NCBI RefSeq assembly: GCF_000153345.1
Contig: NZ_CH724125.1
Span: 447,738-511,737, forward strand
DNA length: 64,000 nt
Direction: 5' to 3'
DNA from: Neptuniibacter caesariensis
Lineage (GTDB): Bacteria > Pseudomonadota > Gammaproteobacteria > Pseudomonadales > Balneatricaceae
In this document: positions 1 through 7,775 of the stretch, one piece after another
Numbering within the stretch: position 1 is the first letter of the stretch
How the letters are laid out: each line of letters begins with the position of its first letter
The notes under the pieces: generated by a model
What the model saw: the letters and a program-made list of their open reading frames with translations, nothing else
Told to the model about the DNA's origin: nothing
Databases searched by the model: none
Translations under genes and position numbers: made by a program

Positions 1-164
1 TTTGCCATTTTAGTGCCCCATCAAAAAACCAAGTTAATAATATTATGTTATCAAGTGGAGAAAATAAATGATTTGATGTTATTTGCTCTTGAGGTGACCA
101 TAGATACCGATTCAGGCGGTTCCCGTACTGAGACAGGATTTCCGAACATAATAAGAGAGAACCC
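1..164 (+). promoter_or_regulatory. Leader of the TRAP operon
   Basis: No gene is visible in this AT-rich stretch. It should carry the promoter for the TRAP transporter operon. A purine-rich ribosome binding site (AAGAGAGA, about 153-160) precedes the first start codon. I could not assign a convincing -35/-10 pair. Confidence 0.3.
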
Positions 165-728
165 ATGGAAACCTTTTTTCGATACACACTGACACTGTTA
201 ATCAGTACTGTGGCTGGTTTTCAGTTTGTGCAAGTGATTACCCGTTATGTCTTTGAGACACCCGTGATGGGCCTAGAAGAGGTGGCGGTTATCCCAACCC
301 TTTGGCTTTACATTCTTGGAGCAATTAATGCTTCACGTGAAGATACCCAGATCAGAGCGAATGTTCTCGATATCTTTCTGGATACCGAGCGTGCAAGACA
401 TATCCTGCTGATCATTTCAGAAACACTGAGCATCGCTATCTCGATCTGGCTCACTATCTGGGCATGGGATTATCTCAATTATGCCTGGCGTGTCTGGAAA
501 GAAACGCCAACCCTGTATTTGCCGACTTTCATCTATGACAGTGCCTTATTTACCGGTTTGTTATTTATGACGCTATTTACCGGTTGGCATTTACTTAAAA
601 ACATCCAGTTCATGATCAAGGGTGGTCCCTCTGCGGATCAAGCTGTAGACCATGACTACCCGGATACCTCTGAGGTAGCTGAATTTTCCGTACTCGATAA
701 TCATGAAGAGGGGCGCAGTCGTGGTTGA
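165..728 (+). CDS. TRAP transporter small permease (DctQ family)
   Basis: Small integral membrane subunit of a tripartite ATP-independent periplasmic transporter, which uses an ion gradient to import a solute delivered by a periplasmic binding protein. The 187-residue protein has four predicted membrane segments and the family region around RYVFETPVMGLEE (about residues 27-39). The C-terminus is a hydrophilic tail. It is the first gene of a dctQ-dctM-dctP set, and its stop overlaps the large permease gene. The substrate is not readable from this subunit; the downstream dehydrogenase genes suggest an amino-acid-like compound (inference). Confidence 0.9.
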   Translation: METFFRYTLTLLISTVAGFQFVQVITRYVFETPVMGLEEVAVIPTLWLYILGAINASREDTQIRANVLDIFLDTERARHILLIISETLSIAISIWLTIWAWDYLNYAWRVWKETPTLYLPTFIYDSALFTGLLFMTLFTGWHLLKNIQFMIKGGPSADQAVDHDYPDTSEVAEFSVLDNHEEGRSRG

Positions 729-2019
729 GATTGCACTGTTAGGTTTTGTTGTTCTTATTTTATTGCTGACCCTGGGCGTTCCGCTTCCTTATTGCTTTGG
801 TGCTGGCCTGATGGTGATGACTATCATCGGTGATGCCACGATGAAAGGGATGATGGTTTGGGGCTTTAATCAGTTGACGAATCCGGTCCTTTTGGCACTG
901 CCTCTGTTCGTGTTTGCTGGCACGATTATGAGTGTGAGTGGCATCGCCGGTAGCTTGTTGAACTTTGTTAACGTGTTTGTCGGTCGTGTCCGCGGCGGAC
1001 TTGGCGTTGTCGCTTCTGTCAGTTGTGCAATTATTGGCGCGATCTCAGGAAGCGGGCTTACGGGTATTGCCGCGATTGGCCCACTATTGATTCCTGAGAT
1101 GGAAAAGAAAGGTTATCCGCGTGCCTATGCAACTGCTTTGGTGGCTAACTCTTCTATCCTGGGTCTGCTGATTCCTCCTAGCGTAACCATGATTGTTTAT
1201 GGCTGGGTGACTGAAACCTCTATTCTGGCGTGCTTCCTGGCTACGTTAGGGCCTGGGCTGCTAATCACCTTTAACTTTGCAGTCATCAACTTGATTGTTT
1301 CCAGAAAGTTTCCGCTGGTGTTGGACGAGCCAATGGAATTCAAGGCGATGATGAAAGAGGCCGGTAAACGAACCTTTAATGCGGTTCCTGCTTTGCTGAT
1401 GCCGGTCATTATTCTGGGTGGTATCTATGGCGGGGTAATGACTCCAACCGAAGCTGCCGCGGTTGCAGTGATCTACGCATTGCCTGTGGGCTTTATGATC
1501 TATAAAGGACTGACCTGGAAGACTTTCCTGGCATCAGGCAAAGAGTCTGCGACTGCAGTAGGTTCTATCTTAATCATGATTTTGTTCAGTCTGATGCTGA
1601 GCCAGATCTATGTCATGGAAGATATTCCCCAGGCATTGGTTGAGAAGATCTTTGAGCTAACAACCGATAAGACCTTACTGCTTATTCTGGTCAATATCTT
1701 TCTCTTCGCGATTGGCATGATCGTGAATGACATCACGGCAATTATCTTAACCGCGCCGCTGCTTTTACCGCTGATGACAGCGATAGGAGTTGGGCCGGTG
1801 CAATTTGCTGCGATCATCGGTGTGAATACAGCTATGGGTGGTGTGACACCTCCTTACGCGAGCATTTTGTATCTGGGGGCACGCATTGGTGAGGTGAAAT
1901 TCACTGAAATAGTGAAGCCGGCCATGATGCTGATCCTGTTTGGCTATGTACCGGTAGTGTTCCTGGTTTCTTTGTGGCCTGACTTATCTGAATTTATTCC
2001 AAGAGCTTTTGGCTATTAA
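721..2019 (+). CDS. TRAP transporter large permease (DctM family)
   Basis: Large, 12-helix transport subunit of the TRAP system, which forms the translocation pathway in the inner membrane. The protein is hydrophobic throughout, with family features such as SGSGLTGIAAIGPLLIPEM (about residues 105-125) and GGVTPPYAS near the C-terminus. I prefer the GTG at 721: it gives the usual start MVEIALLGF and has a GAGGGG ribosome site at 707-712. The ATG at 703 has no such site. This start leaves an 8-bp overlap with the small permease, consistent with translational coupling. About 432 residues, normal for the family. Confidence 0.9.
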   Translation: MVEIALLGFVVLILLLTLGVPLPYCFGAGLMVMTIIGDATMKGMMVWGFNQLTNPVLLALPLFVFAGTIMSVSGIAGSLLNFVNVFVGRVRGGLGVVASVSCAIIGAISGSGLTGIAAIGPLLIPEMEKKGYPRAYATALVANSSILGLLIPPSVTMIVYGWVTETSILACFLATLGPGLLITFNFAVINLIVSRKFPLVLDEPMEFKAMMKEAGKRTFNAVPALLMPVIILGGIYGGVMTPTEAAAVAVIYALPVGFMIYKGLTWKTFLASGKESATAVGSILIMILFSLMLSQIYVMEDIPQALVEKIFELTTDKTLLLILVNIFLFAIGMIVNDITAIILTAPLLLPLMTAIGVGPVQFAAIIGVNTAMGGVTPPYASILYLGARIGEVKFTEIVKPAMMLILFGYVPVVFLVSLWPDLSEFIPRAFGY

Positions 2020-2095
2020 AGCCATTCACATTAATTACTAAAGCGATCCAGTCATTCGGGCAGAGTGACCATGATCAATCATGAGGAAAATAAAA

Positions 2096-3097
2096 ATGAA
2101 TAAACCTATGTTAAAGCGTCTTGCCCTGGCTTTGTCCCTATCAATTTCGGCAGTGGGTATGGCACAAGCTGCAACGTTGAAACTATCTCACGTTCGCCCG
2201 CAGGGGACTGCAATTGATAACGATGCCAAATGGTTCGCTGGCAAAGTTAAAGAAGCCACTGATGGAAAGATCAAAGTAAAGATCTATGCGGCAAACGCTT
2301 TAGGTGATTACACGGTTGTTCAGGAACGTGTCTCCATGGGTGCCGTTGATATGGCGGTTCAACCACCAGCATCCGGTGTAGATAAACGCTTCCAGATCAT
2401 CTACATGCCTTACATGGTTAAGGATTGGGATGATGCGCGCAAAGTGTTCGCCCCTGGCTCTGCGATGCGAAATACCGTATCCGATCTGTACGCTAAGCAA
2501 GATATTAAAGTATTAGGTGCTTGGCCGGTTTATTTTGGAGGTATCGCACTTAACAAACAGGTTGAAGGTGCGGCTGATGCCAATGTAGATAAAGGCGTCA
2601 AAGTACGTGTGCCGCCGATTAAAACTTTCCAGATGCTGGCTGACAACACCGGTTACATTGGTTCACCTCTGCCTTTCTCCGAAGCATTTACAGCGGTTCA
2701 AACCGGCGTAGTTGATGGGGTAATCGGTTCTGGTGCAGAAGGGTACTTTGCGTCATTCCGCGATGTAACTAAATCATACATTCCTTTGAATACACACTTT
2801 GAAATTTGGTTCCTGGTGATCAATCAGGAGCGCTTTAACGATCTGGACGCTGATCAGCAGAAAGCCTTGGAAGCGGCTTCACTAGAGTTTGAAAACCGTC
2901 GCTGGGAAAGCGCGCAGACAGACCAAAAAGCCAATGAAAAGCGCCTGGCTGATGCAGGTGCAACCATTGTTGATGTGACTCCAGAGCAGATTGATGCAAC
3001 GGCAGATAAGGTTCGCGCAAATGTATGGCCTGAGATTATGAAAGATCTTGGTCAGGATTGGGCGAAAGATGTGCTTAAAGACGTTGTCGCACGCTAA
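2096..3097 (+). CDS. TRAP substrate-binding protein (DctP family)
   Basis: Periplasmic solute-binding subunit that hands substrate to the membrane subunits. A signal peptide (basic start, hydrophobic core, cleavage near AQA, about residue 25) precedes a DctP fold that begins with LKLSHVRPQGTAIDND. The conserved region PLPFSEAFTAVQTGVVDG (about residues 190-210) is the usual signature including the substrate-contacting loop. I chose the ATG at 2096 because AGGA at 2084-2087 is correctly spaced; the ATG at 2081 would place the ribosome site inside the gene. Two strong stem-loops follow the stop codon and probably raise its yield relative to its neighbours (inference). Confidence 0.92.
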   Translation: MNKPMLKRLALALSLSISAVGMAQAATLKLSHVRPQGTAIDNDAKWFAGKVKEATDGKIKVKIYAANALGDYTVVQERVSMGAVDMAVQPPASGVDKRFQIIYMPYMVKDWDDARKVFAPGSAMRNTVSDLYAKQDIKVLGAWPVYFGGIALNKQVEGAADANVDKGVKVRVPPIKTFQMLADNTGYIGSPLPFSEAFTAVQTGVVDGVIGSGAEGYFASFRDVTKSYIPLNTHFEIWFLVINQERFNDLDADQQKALEAASLEFENRRWESAQTDQKANEKRLADAGATIVDVTPEQIDATADKVRANVWPEIMKDLGQDWAKDVLKDVVAR

Positions 3098-3108
3098 ATA
3101 GTATGTAG

Positions 3109-3168
3109 CGCCCCAGTATTGGGGCGTGTAGCGCTTCGATAAAGGTTCCCCCGTTATTCGGGGGAGCC
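3109..3168 (+). other. Two intercistronic stem-loops after dctP
   Basis: The first hairpin pairs CGCCCCA (3109-3115) with TGGGGCG (3120-3126) around a GTAT loop. The second pairs GGTTCCCCCG (3144-3153) with CGGGGGAGCC (3159-3168) around TTATT, with one G-T pair. Neither has a following T-run, so they look like RNA processing or stability elements or partial terminators. The second ends just before the ribosome site AAGGAATAAG of the next gene. Confidence 0.75.
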
Positions 3169-3181
3169 CCAAGGAATAAGT

Positions 3182-4312
3182 ATGACGAATAAACAGACAG
3201 CAACGCCTTATGACGCAGATGTGGCCATCATCGGAGGTGGTTTAGTCGGTCTGGCGATTGCCGTTGGATTGATCAAGAAAAACCTCAACGTGGTGATCTT
3301 CGATGAAGGTGATCAGGCATTTCGTGCGTCGCGGGGTAATTTCGGTCTTGTGTGGGTGCAAGGAAAGGGCGATACCTGTGTTGAATATGCACGTTTATCA
3401 AGGTTGTCAGCGGAATTGTGGCCTGGCCTGGCCGATGAGTTAAGTGCAGTCACAGGTATTGATGTCCAGTTAGAACAGGATGGCGGTTTTTTCTTCTGTT
3501 TTAGCGAAGAAGAGCTTGAGCAGCGTATCGAAATGCTTAAAAGCATGCGTGACGCGCAAGATGGGGATTATCCATTTGAAGTATTGAGGCAGGATGAATT
3601 GAAAAAGCGTCTGCCCGACATTGGTCCGGATGTCACGGGGGCAACCTTTGGCCCACTGGATGGGCATGTAAACCCATTACTGATGCTGCGTGCGTTGACG
3701 GAATACTTTATTAAACGAGGCGGTAAGTTTGTTAACAACGGCACCGTGAAGGAAATAACACCAGAAGCTACAGGTTTCTCTGTCGTTTCGGAGGGTCAGA
3801 CTTATCGGTATGGAAAAGTCGTTCTGGCTGCTGGGTTGGGTAATAAAGCCCTGGCGCCGTTATTGGGCTTGGAGGCTCCTGTTGAACCTAACCGAGGCCA
3901 GGTGCTGGTTGCTGAAAGAGTTGAACCATTTCTGCAATATCCGACATCCCATGTACGTCAAACCCGCGAGGGGACAATCCAATGTGGGGATTCCAAAGAA
4001 GATGTCGGCTTCGATGAGGGGACGACAACAGAAGTGATGGCGCAAATTGCTAAACGCGCAGTCACGCTGTTCCCTAAATTAGCTCAGGCCCAGTTAGTGA
4101 GAGCCTGGGGAGCATTGCGCATCATGACACCTGATGGTTATCCAGTCTATGAACAGTCTCAGCAATACCCAGGCGCTTATGTAGTGACCTGCCATAGCGG
4201 TGTAACACTGGCGGCTGCCCATGCAGGCCCCATTGCGAACTGGATTGCAGGTGAGGGTTTTAATCTCGATTTCTCGATGGAGGTATTCAGTGCCAAACGT
4301 TTCTCAGTTTAA
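3182..4312 (+). CDS. FAD-dependent amine/imino acid dehydrogenase subunit (DadA/HcnC-like)
   Basis: Catalytic flavoprotein of the D-amino-acid-oxidase superfamily, expected to oxidise the C-N bond of an amino or imino acid. The dinucleotide-binding motif IIGGGLVGLAIAVGL lies at residues 16-30, and a second FAD contact near residue 215 (LAAGLGNKALAPLLG). The length (376) fits the beta subunits of opine oxidases, D-hydroxyproline dehydrogenase and HcnC. It is followed by the matching [2Fe-2S] and NAD/FAD-fold subunits, in the order catalytic, iron-sulfur, second flavoprotein. With the TRAP genes upstream and RidA downstream, I infer catabolic oxidation of an imported amino-acid-like substrate rather than cyanide synthesis. 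Confidence 0.8.
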   Translation: MTNKQTATPYDADVAIIGGGLVGLAIAVGLIKKNLNVVIFDEGDQAFRASRGNFGLVWVQGKGDTCVEYARLSRLSAELWPGLADELSAVTGIDVQLEQDGGFFFCFSEEELEQRIEMLKSMRDAQDGDYPFEVLRQDELKKRLPDIGPDVTGATFGPLDGHVNPLLMLRALTEYFIKRGGKFVNNGTVKEITPEATGFSVVSEGQTYRYGKVVLAAGLGNKALAPLLGLEAPVEPNRGQVLVAERVEPFLQYPTSHVRQTREGTIQCGDSKEDVGFDEGTTTEVMAQIAKRAVTLFPKLAQAQLVRAWGALRIMTPDGYPVYEQSQQYPGAYVVTCHSGVTLAAAHAGPIANWIAGEGFNLDFSMEVFSAKRFSV

Positions 4313-4691
4313 CCGTCTGAAGACTCGATCAGCTTCGAAGGTTGAGGTCTTTATCGAGGGTGAAAAAGTAGAAGCCTATGCCGGCGAAAGTGCTGCTTCT
4401 GTGGTGTTACGTGCAGGTATGCTGCCATCGAGGACAACCAGTGTTTCTGGTGAAGGTAGAGCTCCTTACTGCATGATGGGTGTGTGTTTCGAATGTCTTT
4501 TGGAAATTGATGGTATCGCAAACGTGCAGGGCTGTATGACACCCGTTGTAGATGGAATGGAGATCCGTCGCCAAAATGGTGCAAGAGCCCTGATGACAAC
4601 CGCTATCGAAACGAAAAACCAGAAGGCTGAGATCTGCCACCCAACAAAGAATAGTGAACTGATCGAAGGGAGGGTTGCAGGTGAAGTATGA
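4290..4691 (+). CDS. [2Fe-2S] ferredoxin-like dehydrogenase subunit
   Basis: Small electron-transfer subunit of the heteromeric amine dehydrogenase. After an N-terminal extension it shows a plant-type [2Fe-2S] pattern in CMMGVCFECLLEIDG: C-x4-C-x2-C, then a fourth Cys 12 residues later (GCM). The open frame extends upstream into the flavoprotein gene, but a GTG at 4290 is preceded by ATGGAGG (4277-4283) and gives a normal 133-residue protein, so I use it. It overlaps the gene before by 23 bp and the next by 11 bp, which supports assembly as one complex. Confidence 0.82.
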   Translation: MPNVSQFNRLKTRSASKVEVFIEGEKVEAYAGESAASVVLRAGMLPSRTTSVSGEGRAPYCMMGVCFECLLEIDGIANVQGCMTPVVDGMEIRRQNGARALMTTAIETKNQKAEICHPTKNSELIEGRVAGEV

Positions 4692-6075
4692 ACTGGCGGT
4701 GATTGGTGCCGGGCCTGCGGGCATGGCGGCTGCGCTTAATGCGGCAGATCAGGGGGTTAGTGTTGTTGTTTTCGATGAGCAGGCCGTTGCCGGTGGGCAG
4801 ATTTATCGGTCTGTTTCACAACCCTTACTGGCAGATGAAAAAATACTGGGCAAAGATTATTACTACGGCGCAGGTCTAGTGAATCGTTTCAATAAGCGAT
4901 TGCAGGGCGATATCGATTTTGTCAGTAATGCCAGCGTTTGGGAGATTACCCGAGATAAAGAGATTAATGTATCGGTAGCCGGTCAAAGCTATACCTATCA
5001 GGCAGATAAAGTCATTCTGGCTAGTGGTGCTCAAGAGCGCCCCGTTCCATTTCCTGGTTGGACGTTGCCTGGTGTCATGACCTGCGGATCGGCGCAAATC
5101 TTATTGAAAAGCAGTGCCGTGGTTCCGGCTGAACCCCTGGTTATTGCCGGAAGCGGACCTCTGCTTCTATTGATTACCTGTCAGTTACTTCGAGCCGGTG
5201 TGAAAGTTGACGCCGTGCTGGATACAACCCCTTCCGATAATTACAGGACCTCAGCAAAGCACTTTTTTAGCGCGCTGAAAGGATGGAGATATCTGGCAAA
5301 AGGCCTTGGCTTGTTACTGGAGTTAAAGCGATCAGGTATCCGGTATATATCACAGGCATCGGCGCTTGAAGCTAAGGCTGGCGAAGATGGTCGGCTTTCT
5401 GAAATTACCTTTAAGCATAAAGATCAACGTCAAACACTACCATGCACCACTTTGCTTGTTCATCAGGGGGTTATTCCTAATGTGCAATTGAGCCGTTCGG
5501 TTGAGATTGCTCATAAGTGGTCTGAAATTCAGTCTTGCTGGCACCCAGACACCGATGAATATGGCGCAAGCCTTAGTCATCCAGATATCTATGTAGCCGG
5601 TGATGGTAAGGGCATTGTTGGGGCATTAGCAGCAGAAATTTCGGGTGCATGTACAGGAACTCAGGTTGCCTTCATGCTCAATAAAATTGCGGCTAACGAG
5701 CGTGATTTAATTATCGAACCTTTGCATAAAGAGATGTTGAAGCAAATGGCGATAAGGCCATTCTTAGACGAGCTCTATAAACCAGAGAAAGCTTTTAGGC
5801 TACCTTCAGACAATACGGTGGTATGTCGATGTGAAGAGGTCACTGCAGGGGAAATTCGCAGCTACGTCAGGGCAGGGTGTAAAGGGCCTAACCAAACAAA
5901 AGCGTTCGGCAGACCAGGTATGGGTCCTTGCCAAGGACGTATGTGCGGTATCACCGTATCTAATCTAATCGCGGAAGAGTCAGATCTCCCAATAGAAACA
6001 GTGGGTTATTACAAGGTGAGAGCCCCTATAAAACCGCTCAAGTTGGGTGAACTTGCGCAGATGTCTAAACAATAG
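4681..6075 (+). CDS. NAD(P)/FAD-binding dehydrogenase subunit with BFD-like [2Fe-2S] domain
   Basis: Large subunit of the same amine dehydrogenase (OoxA/HcnB type). It has an N-terminal FAD fold (VIGAGPAGMAAALNAADQG, residues 7-25), a second Rossmann motif (IAGSGPLLLL, about 155) and the flavin end motif VAGDGKGIVGA (about 300). A C-terminal BFD-like cluster follows, with CRC near residue 381 and GPCQGRMC about 40 residues on. I prefer the GTG at 4681, 6 bases after GGGAGGG; a TTG at 4675 is also open. It likely passes electrons between the catalytic flavin and the iron-sulfur subunit (family knowledge). Confidence 0.82.
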   Translation: MKYELAVIGAGPAGMAAALNAADQGVSVVVFDEQAVAGGQIYRSVSQPLLADEKILGKDYYYGAGLVNRFNKRLQGDIDFVSNASVWEITRDKEINVSVAGQSYTYQADKVILASGAQERPVPFPGWTLPGVMTCGSAQILLKSSAVVPAEPLVIAGSGPLLLLITCQLLRAGVKVDAVLDTTPSDNYRTSAKHFFSALKGWRYLAKGLGLLLELKRSGIRYISQASALEAKAGEDGRLSEITFKHKDQRQTLPCTTLLVHQGVIPNVQLSRSVEIAHKWSEIQSCWHPDTDEYGASLSHPDIYVAGDGKGIVGALAAEISGACTGTQVAFMLNKIAANERDLIIEPLHKEMLKQMAIRPFLDELYKPEKAFRLPSDNTVVCRCEEVTAGEIRSYVRAGCKGPNQTKAFGRPGMGPCQGRMCGITVSNLIAEESDLPIETVGYYKVRAPIKPLKLGELAQMSKQ

Positions 6076-6093
6076 CTTTTATAAGGAGTGCAG

Positions 6094-6456
6094 ATGAGCA
6101 TTCAGCGTCTTCATACGGGCCCAAGAATGAGCCGAACGGTTATTCATCAGAACACGGTTTATCTCTGTGGCCAGGTTGGAAGTGATCCTAAATCAGGTAT
6201 TAAAGAACAAACCGCAACAATGCTTGAAAAGGTGGATAGCCTACTGGCAGAGGCGGGTAGTAGCCGTGAGAGTATTTTATCGGCCACCCTGTATATAAAA
6301 GATATGGTTTATTTTTCTGAAATGAACGAAGTATGGGATGCCTGGGTACCCGAAGGTGCAGCACCAGCCCGAGCCTGTGTTGAAGCCGCAATGGCATCCC
6401 CTGAGTTACTTGTTGAGGTGTCTGTCATCGCGGCGGTTTCTCAAAGCCCGGAATAA
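6094..6456 (+). CDS. RidA/YjgF-family enamine/imine deaminase
   Basis: A 120-residue Rid protein. The family removes reactive enamines or imines, the products expected from an amino-acid dehydrogenase like the one encoded just upstream. The conserved Arg lies in PARACVEA (about residue 94), followed by the glutamate-containing strand [10 protein letters not shown], as in the active RidA-type subgroup. The ATG at 6094 has an AAGGAG site at 6083-6088; a GTG at 6088 overlaps that site and is rejected. It is the last gene of the TRAP/dehydrogenase operon, before a terminator. Confidence 0.88.
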   Translation: MSIQRLHTGPRMSRTVIHQNTVYLCGQVGSDPKSGIKEQTATMLEKVDSLLAEAGSSRESILSATLYIKDMVYFSEMNEVWDAWVPEGAAPARACVEAAMASPELLVEVSVIAAVSQSPE

Positions 6457-6493
6457 GCATTCATTGGCGAGGCTCTTTTGATCAAGAGTTATT

Positions 6494-6519
6494 GGCGGCC
6501 TTTTAAAGCCGCCTTTTTT
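6494..6519 (+). terminator. Rho-independent terminator of the TRAP/dehydrogenase operon
   Basis: GGCGGC (6494-6499) pairs with GCCGCC (6508-6513) and is followed at once by six T residues. It lies 37 bases after the rid gene. The convergent DUF1127 gene ends in its T-run. Confidence 0.88.
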
Positions 6520-6748
6520 ATTTCTGCCAAAAGGTTTTTTTTGCCTCTTCTAACGCTTCACTTCGACTAATGCCGATGTCTGATAGGATTCGGTTATCCA
6601 TCTGCAACAAGGTTTTCCTTGTGTGATGGTTATGTCGCCAAAGCCTTAGTTTTTGTTTTGCGCTAACCCAGAATGAGAATAGTTTTAGTGAATTGTTCTC
6701 AATGCTTCGGTTGGAGCATTTATCAAGTCTAATAGCTTCACATGTCAT
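6518..6748 (-). CDS. DUF1127 (YjiS-like) small protein
   Basis: A 76-residue basic protein whose C-terminal half (RHNHHTRKTLLQMDNRILSD, then IGISRSEALEEAKKTFW) matches the DUF1127 pattern. Short members of this family in other bacteria have been linked to RNA binding and to phosphate or carbon metabolism. I chose the ATG whose complement is 6746-6748 because AAGGAGC sits 7 bases before it on that strand; an upstream start would add 17 unrelated residues. It lies between the catabolic operon and its probable LysR regulator, transcribed towards the operon end. Confidence 0.8.
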   Translation of the reverse strand: MTCEAIRLDKCSNRSIENNSLKLFSFWVSAKQKLRLWRHNHHTRKTLLQMDNRILSDIGISRSEALEEAKKTFWQK

Positions 6749-6852
6749 TTTGTTGCTCCTTACTGTCGTGTTTATGTTGTTATGATGTCGCTTTGACACC
6801 TATGCTGACAAACGAGTAATATTTCTTTTCACTTAAGAAAAAGTTAACTGAT

Positions 6853-7764
6853 ATGGAAAGGCTTCCCCCTTTAAAAGCGCTAAGGGTTTTTCAGGTTGCA
6901 GCGGAACTAGGTAGCTTCAAGCTGGCAGCGGATAGATTACATGTGACCCAGGCGGCCGTTAGTCAGCAGATTCGTTTGCTGGAAGAGTATTTCGATGAGG
7001 CTTTATTTGTCCGCCTGAACCGAGAGGTGCAGCTAACGCCTGCGGCAATGACATTGTTGCCCTATTTACAGAAAGCTTTTGAGCTGATTAGTGAAGGGGC
7101 CAGAACCCTATCGCAGGATCCTAATCCGGACCAGCTTAAGATTACGACGATCGCTTCTTTTGCCGCGCGCTGGTTAGTGCCACGATTAAACGGGTTTCAG
7201 CGTGAGAACCCTGAATTAAGTTGTTATGTCTCGACAACGGATACGGTATTTAACTTCAGTGACAGCTCTCAGGATATCGCGATTCGATTTAGCCCGGGAG
7301 GAACCTCGGGTCTCCATGAGGCATTACTGTCAACCGACTATGTGCTGCCGTTATGTCATCCGACACTTCTAGTGCAACAAACCGATAAGCAGCTTCCTCT
7401 ACTTATCGACGACTCCAGCGATATTCGAGAGGTCAATGCGTCGTTTATTGAGCTATTTGGTGGTGATCAGCATGTGGCTTTGAAAATGCGCGATTCATCG
7501 ATACTGATCGATGCTGCACTAAATGGGCAGGGGATTGCTGCGGTACGTTATAGTCTTGCGATGGAGCAGATTAAGCATGGCCTGTTGGTGCCTGCGAGAT
7601 CTATCTACTGGAATTCCCCTTATAGTTATTATCTTGTGGCGCCTGAGCCATTCTTTAAACGCCCTAAGGTTGCAGCCTTTATCAATTGGGTGATGGCGGA
7701 AGCGAAGGTGATTGAGGAACACTGGCAAAAATTCTGCGTTGACCAGCACCTAAAGCATGTTTGA
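6853..7764 (+). CDS. LysR-family regulator (GcvA type)
   Basis: A 303-residue transcription factor. The N-terminal winged helix begins MERLPPLKALRVFQVAAELG and has the recognition segment TQAAVSQQIRLLEEYF (about residues 33-48). The C-terminal region is a substrate-binding-like effector domain (KITTIASFAARWLVPRL). The opening PPLKALRVF is typical of the GcvA subgroup, which often controls amino-acid metabolism. By position it may regulate the TRAP/amine dehydrogenase operon just upstream, or the DUF1127 gene divergent from it; neither is shown by the sequence. Confidence 0.88.
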   Translation: MERLPPLKALRVFQVAAELGSFKLAADRLHVTQAAVSQQIRLLEEYFDEALFVRLNREVQLTPAAMTLLPYLQKAFELISEGARTLSQDPNPDQLKITTIASFAARWLVPRLNGFQRENPELSCYVSTTDTVFNFSDSSQDIAIRFSPGGTSGLHEALLSTDYVLPLCHPTLLVQQTDKQLPLLIDDSSDIREVNASFIELFGGDQHVALKMRDSSILIDAALNGQGIAAVRYSLAMEQIKHGLLVPARSIYWNSPYSYYLVAPEPFFKRPKVAAFINWVMAEAKVIEEHWQKFCVDQHLKHV

Positions 7765-7775
7765 TTTGCTCACAA

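Noticed and set aside
3182-6075. Hydrogen cyanide synthase (hcnABC)
   Set aside because: The subunits are homologous, but the order and the TRAP and RidA neighbours fit a catabolic amine dehydrogenase better.
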